This document shows, piece after piece, positions 62,404 to 64,000 of a stretch of DNA of 64,000 nt. Numbering within the stretch: position 1 is the first letter of the stretch; each line of letters opens with the position of its first letter. A program made the position numbers and the translations under genes. The stretch covers positions 62,001-126,000 of the forward strand of contig JADKFR010000004.1 in NCBI GenBank assembly GCA_016717345.1. Reading direction: 5' to 3'. The stretch is from Propionibacteriaceae bacterium. GTDB lineage: Bacteria; Actinomycetota; Actinomycetes; Propionibacteriales; Propionibacteriaceae. The notes under the pieces were generated by a model, which saw only the letters and a list, made by a program, of their open reading frames with translations, was not told the origin of the DNA and made no database searches.

Positions 62404-64000
62404 GTGGCTATCACCGGCATGGGTATCGTGCGGGCGGCGGGTGCCCCCGGGTACGTGAAGTACCTGTCGGAGTGTGGCCATTCGCGGGCGGACGAGTACT
62501 TCTCCGAGCATGGGCACGCGGTGGTGACGTGGCGCGGTATTGGTGCCGACGGCAAGCTGGTGGAGCGGCAGCTGACGGCGGAGGAGTTCGGCCGGTTCAT
62601 GGCTGGTCTGGATCCAGACACCGGGTGTGTCGCGGTGGGCGCAGCGGGTGGAGCCGGAGCATGTCGCGGCGGTCGACTTCCTAGTGAACGGGCCGAAGGA
62701 GTGGAGCATCCTCGCCGTTCTCGACCCGGGCGTGCAGGCCGCGCTGTTGCTGGGCCAGGTGAACGCTGAGCGGGCCGTGTTGCGGTACCTGTGGGAGAAC
62801 GGCACGGTGCAGGTGAAGCAGGCCGGCCGGGTGGTGCGGGTGCCGGTGGAGAGGATCGAGATCGCCTCGGTGCAGCACTTCTCGTCCCGGGCTGGTGACC
62901 CGCATTTCCATCGGCACATGGAGGTTTCGGCCAGGGTGTGGGCGGCGGGGAAGTGGCGGGCTCTGGACTCCATGGGGGCGAGGAATTTGAACGTGGCTGT
63001 GCAGGCGATCTTCCACCGCGAGCAGTTGCGCGAGTTGCGGCCGGAGTTGGCCCGGCTCGGCTATCAGGTCGACGAGGTCGGTCAGATCGCGCTGCTGCGG
63101 CCGGTGGTGGACGCGATGAGCCGGCGGGCGGCGCAGGTGGAGCGGAACCTGGCGGTGATCGAGGCCGCGTGGCGGGCGGAGCATCCAGGGCAGGAGCCGA
63201 CCGCAAGGATTCTGAGCAAGTGGGGTGTGCTGGCGTGGGAGAAGCAGCGGCCGTACAAGGCCGAGGCGGGTGCGCTGGATGAGGAGTTGGCGGTGTGGGC
63301 TGCCCGGATCGGTGAGGTGATGGCCGAGCAGGGCGTCACCGAACCCGTCCCGGGTAGCGCTGTCGACAGGCGGGTCAGTGTGGCCAAGTTCGACCGGGAC
63401 GCGTTGGCGGCGGAGCTGGTCGAGTCTCAGGGGTTGAAGCGGTCGGCGTGGTCGCGGGCCGACTTGGAGGCGGCGGCGATCCTGGCTGTCGAGGGACGGG
63501 TGCGGGGGGATCGTGTCGCGGTCGACGAGTTGGCCTTGGATGTGGTCGCGCGGGCGTTGGGGGAGTCCCGGCTGTTGCCGAGTGTTGTCGGCGGCAGGTC
63601 GTCGGCGGCGGTGAAGTGGTGGACCAGCCCAGCTGTCATGGAGCGGGAGAACGAGTTGCGGGCCGGGCTGGCCGTCCTGGCTGACCGCGATCGGTTGAGT
63701 GTGGTTGAAGGCGCCGCCGGTGTCGGGAAGACGACCAGTCTGGCGGCCTACCTCGAGGAAGGGCCCGGCGGGCCAGCGGGTGGCCGTGGCAGCCCCGACC
63801 GGGGCGGCTGCGATCGTTGCCGCCACGCAGGCTGGGGTGGAAGCCTCGACGGTGGACTCGTTGCTTGGACGGTACGGGTGGGACAAGAGCCAGGCCGGGA
63901 GCTGGGTGTGGGCCGAGCCCGACAAACGGCCGCGGGAGCCGCTTCCCGCCGGTAGCAGGCTTGTGGTCGGGGCGCCGCGCGTCCCGACCGGGTGGCTCTG
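62404..64000 (+). pseudogene. MobF-family conjugative relaxase, 5' part, two frame breaks, runs off the window
   Basis: Start GTG 62404 (VAITGMGIVRAAGAPGYVKYL). The relaxase domain has the metal-binding His triad in HFSSRAGDPHFHRHMEVSAR and NGPKEWSILAVLDPG. Frame changes near 62625 (after GLDPDTG) and near 63765. The N-terminal part of the helicase domain follows, with Walker A VEGAAGVGKTTSLAAYLEE and, in the new frame, VAVAAPTGAAAIVAATQAGV and STVDSLLGRYGWDKSQ. It is cut by the window end. It belongs to the TrwC/TraI superfamily and is a different lineage from the helicase fragment at 30227. Confidence 0.82.

Overview
The window is high-GC DNA with actinobacterial gene content: a DUF2510/Ltp surface protein, an Rv0081-0087-like cluster, MobF relaxases, and rnpB beside RNase H and an RNB exonuclease. 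The host is almost certainly an actinomycete. A Propionibacteriaceae-like organism is my best guess from the mix of genes, but no marker here settles the family.

Layout. 1-1.2 kb: end of a baeRF-like gene and a small membrane protein. 1.4-8.8 kb: an intact seven-gene operon with an ArsR regulator and a six-subunit energy-converting-hydrogenase-related (Ehr) membrane complex, whose large subunit has lost the nickel-ligand cysteines. 8.9-13.4 kb: a mannitol-type PTS (EIIA, wrecked EIICB, small EIIB) divergent from a PRD-type activator. 13.4-24.3 kb: ordinary chromosome (a methyltransferase, a broken GNAT/AAA gene, an Ltp protein, a spermidine-synthase-like membrane enzyme, a Cys-rich exported protein, a DeoR regulator, a lipoprotein, VapBC, RsgA), interrupted at 22.0-22.3 kb by a tiny deletion scar.

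24.7-35.6 kb is a 10.8-kb integrative element. A 49-bp direct repeat containing the 3' half of a CAT-anticodon tRNA bounds it, and a tyrosine integrase sits next to the intact tRNA. Its cargo is defensive: YefM-YoeB, a collapsed VapBC, an EcsC-like protein, a XhoI/PaeR7I-like restriction-modification pair, a truncated exonuclease fused by rearrangement to the helicase half of a relaxase, an excisionase-like HTH protein and a two-gene Pycsar module (nucleotide cyclase plus three-helix membrane effector). The scar at 22.0-22.3 kb joins the start of a second yefM to the BRCT end of the same type of exonuclease. It looks like the ends of a second, deleted copy of this cargo.

35.6-44.9 kb: TrkA-type regulators with a P-type cation ATPase, small membrane and SHOCT proteins, cardiolipin synthase, a DCC protein, and a CsoR-type operator before a small Cys-rich protein. 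An IS with 16-bp terminal inverted repeats (45.0-46.2 kb) cuts off a hydrolase gene. 46.3-51.0 kb: aminopeptidase P, zinc-ribbon protein, RNase HI, RNB exonuclease and rnpB. A second integrase with a repressor and excisionase begins directly at the 3' end of rnpB (51.0-53.3 kb). 53.4-56.8 kb: three tandem four-helix membrane paralogs (one decayed) and a TetR/hydrolase pair. 57.1-64 kb: serine resolvase with repeated GTCAC sites, a two-component system, a bacteriocin-immunity-like ABC transporter with a double-length permease, then the start of a MobF relaxase that leaves the window.

Many genes carry single-base indels (about 25 in all), while the Ehr operon and several others are clean. Whether these are real decay or sequencing error cannot be decided from the sequence. 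Disrupted genes are listed as pseudogenes with the break positions.
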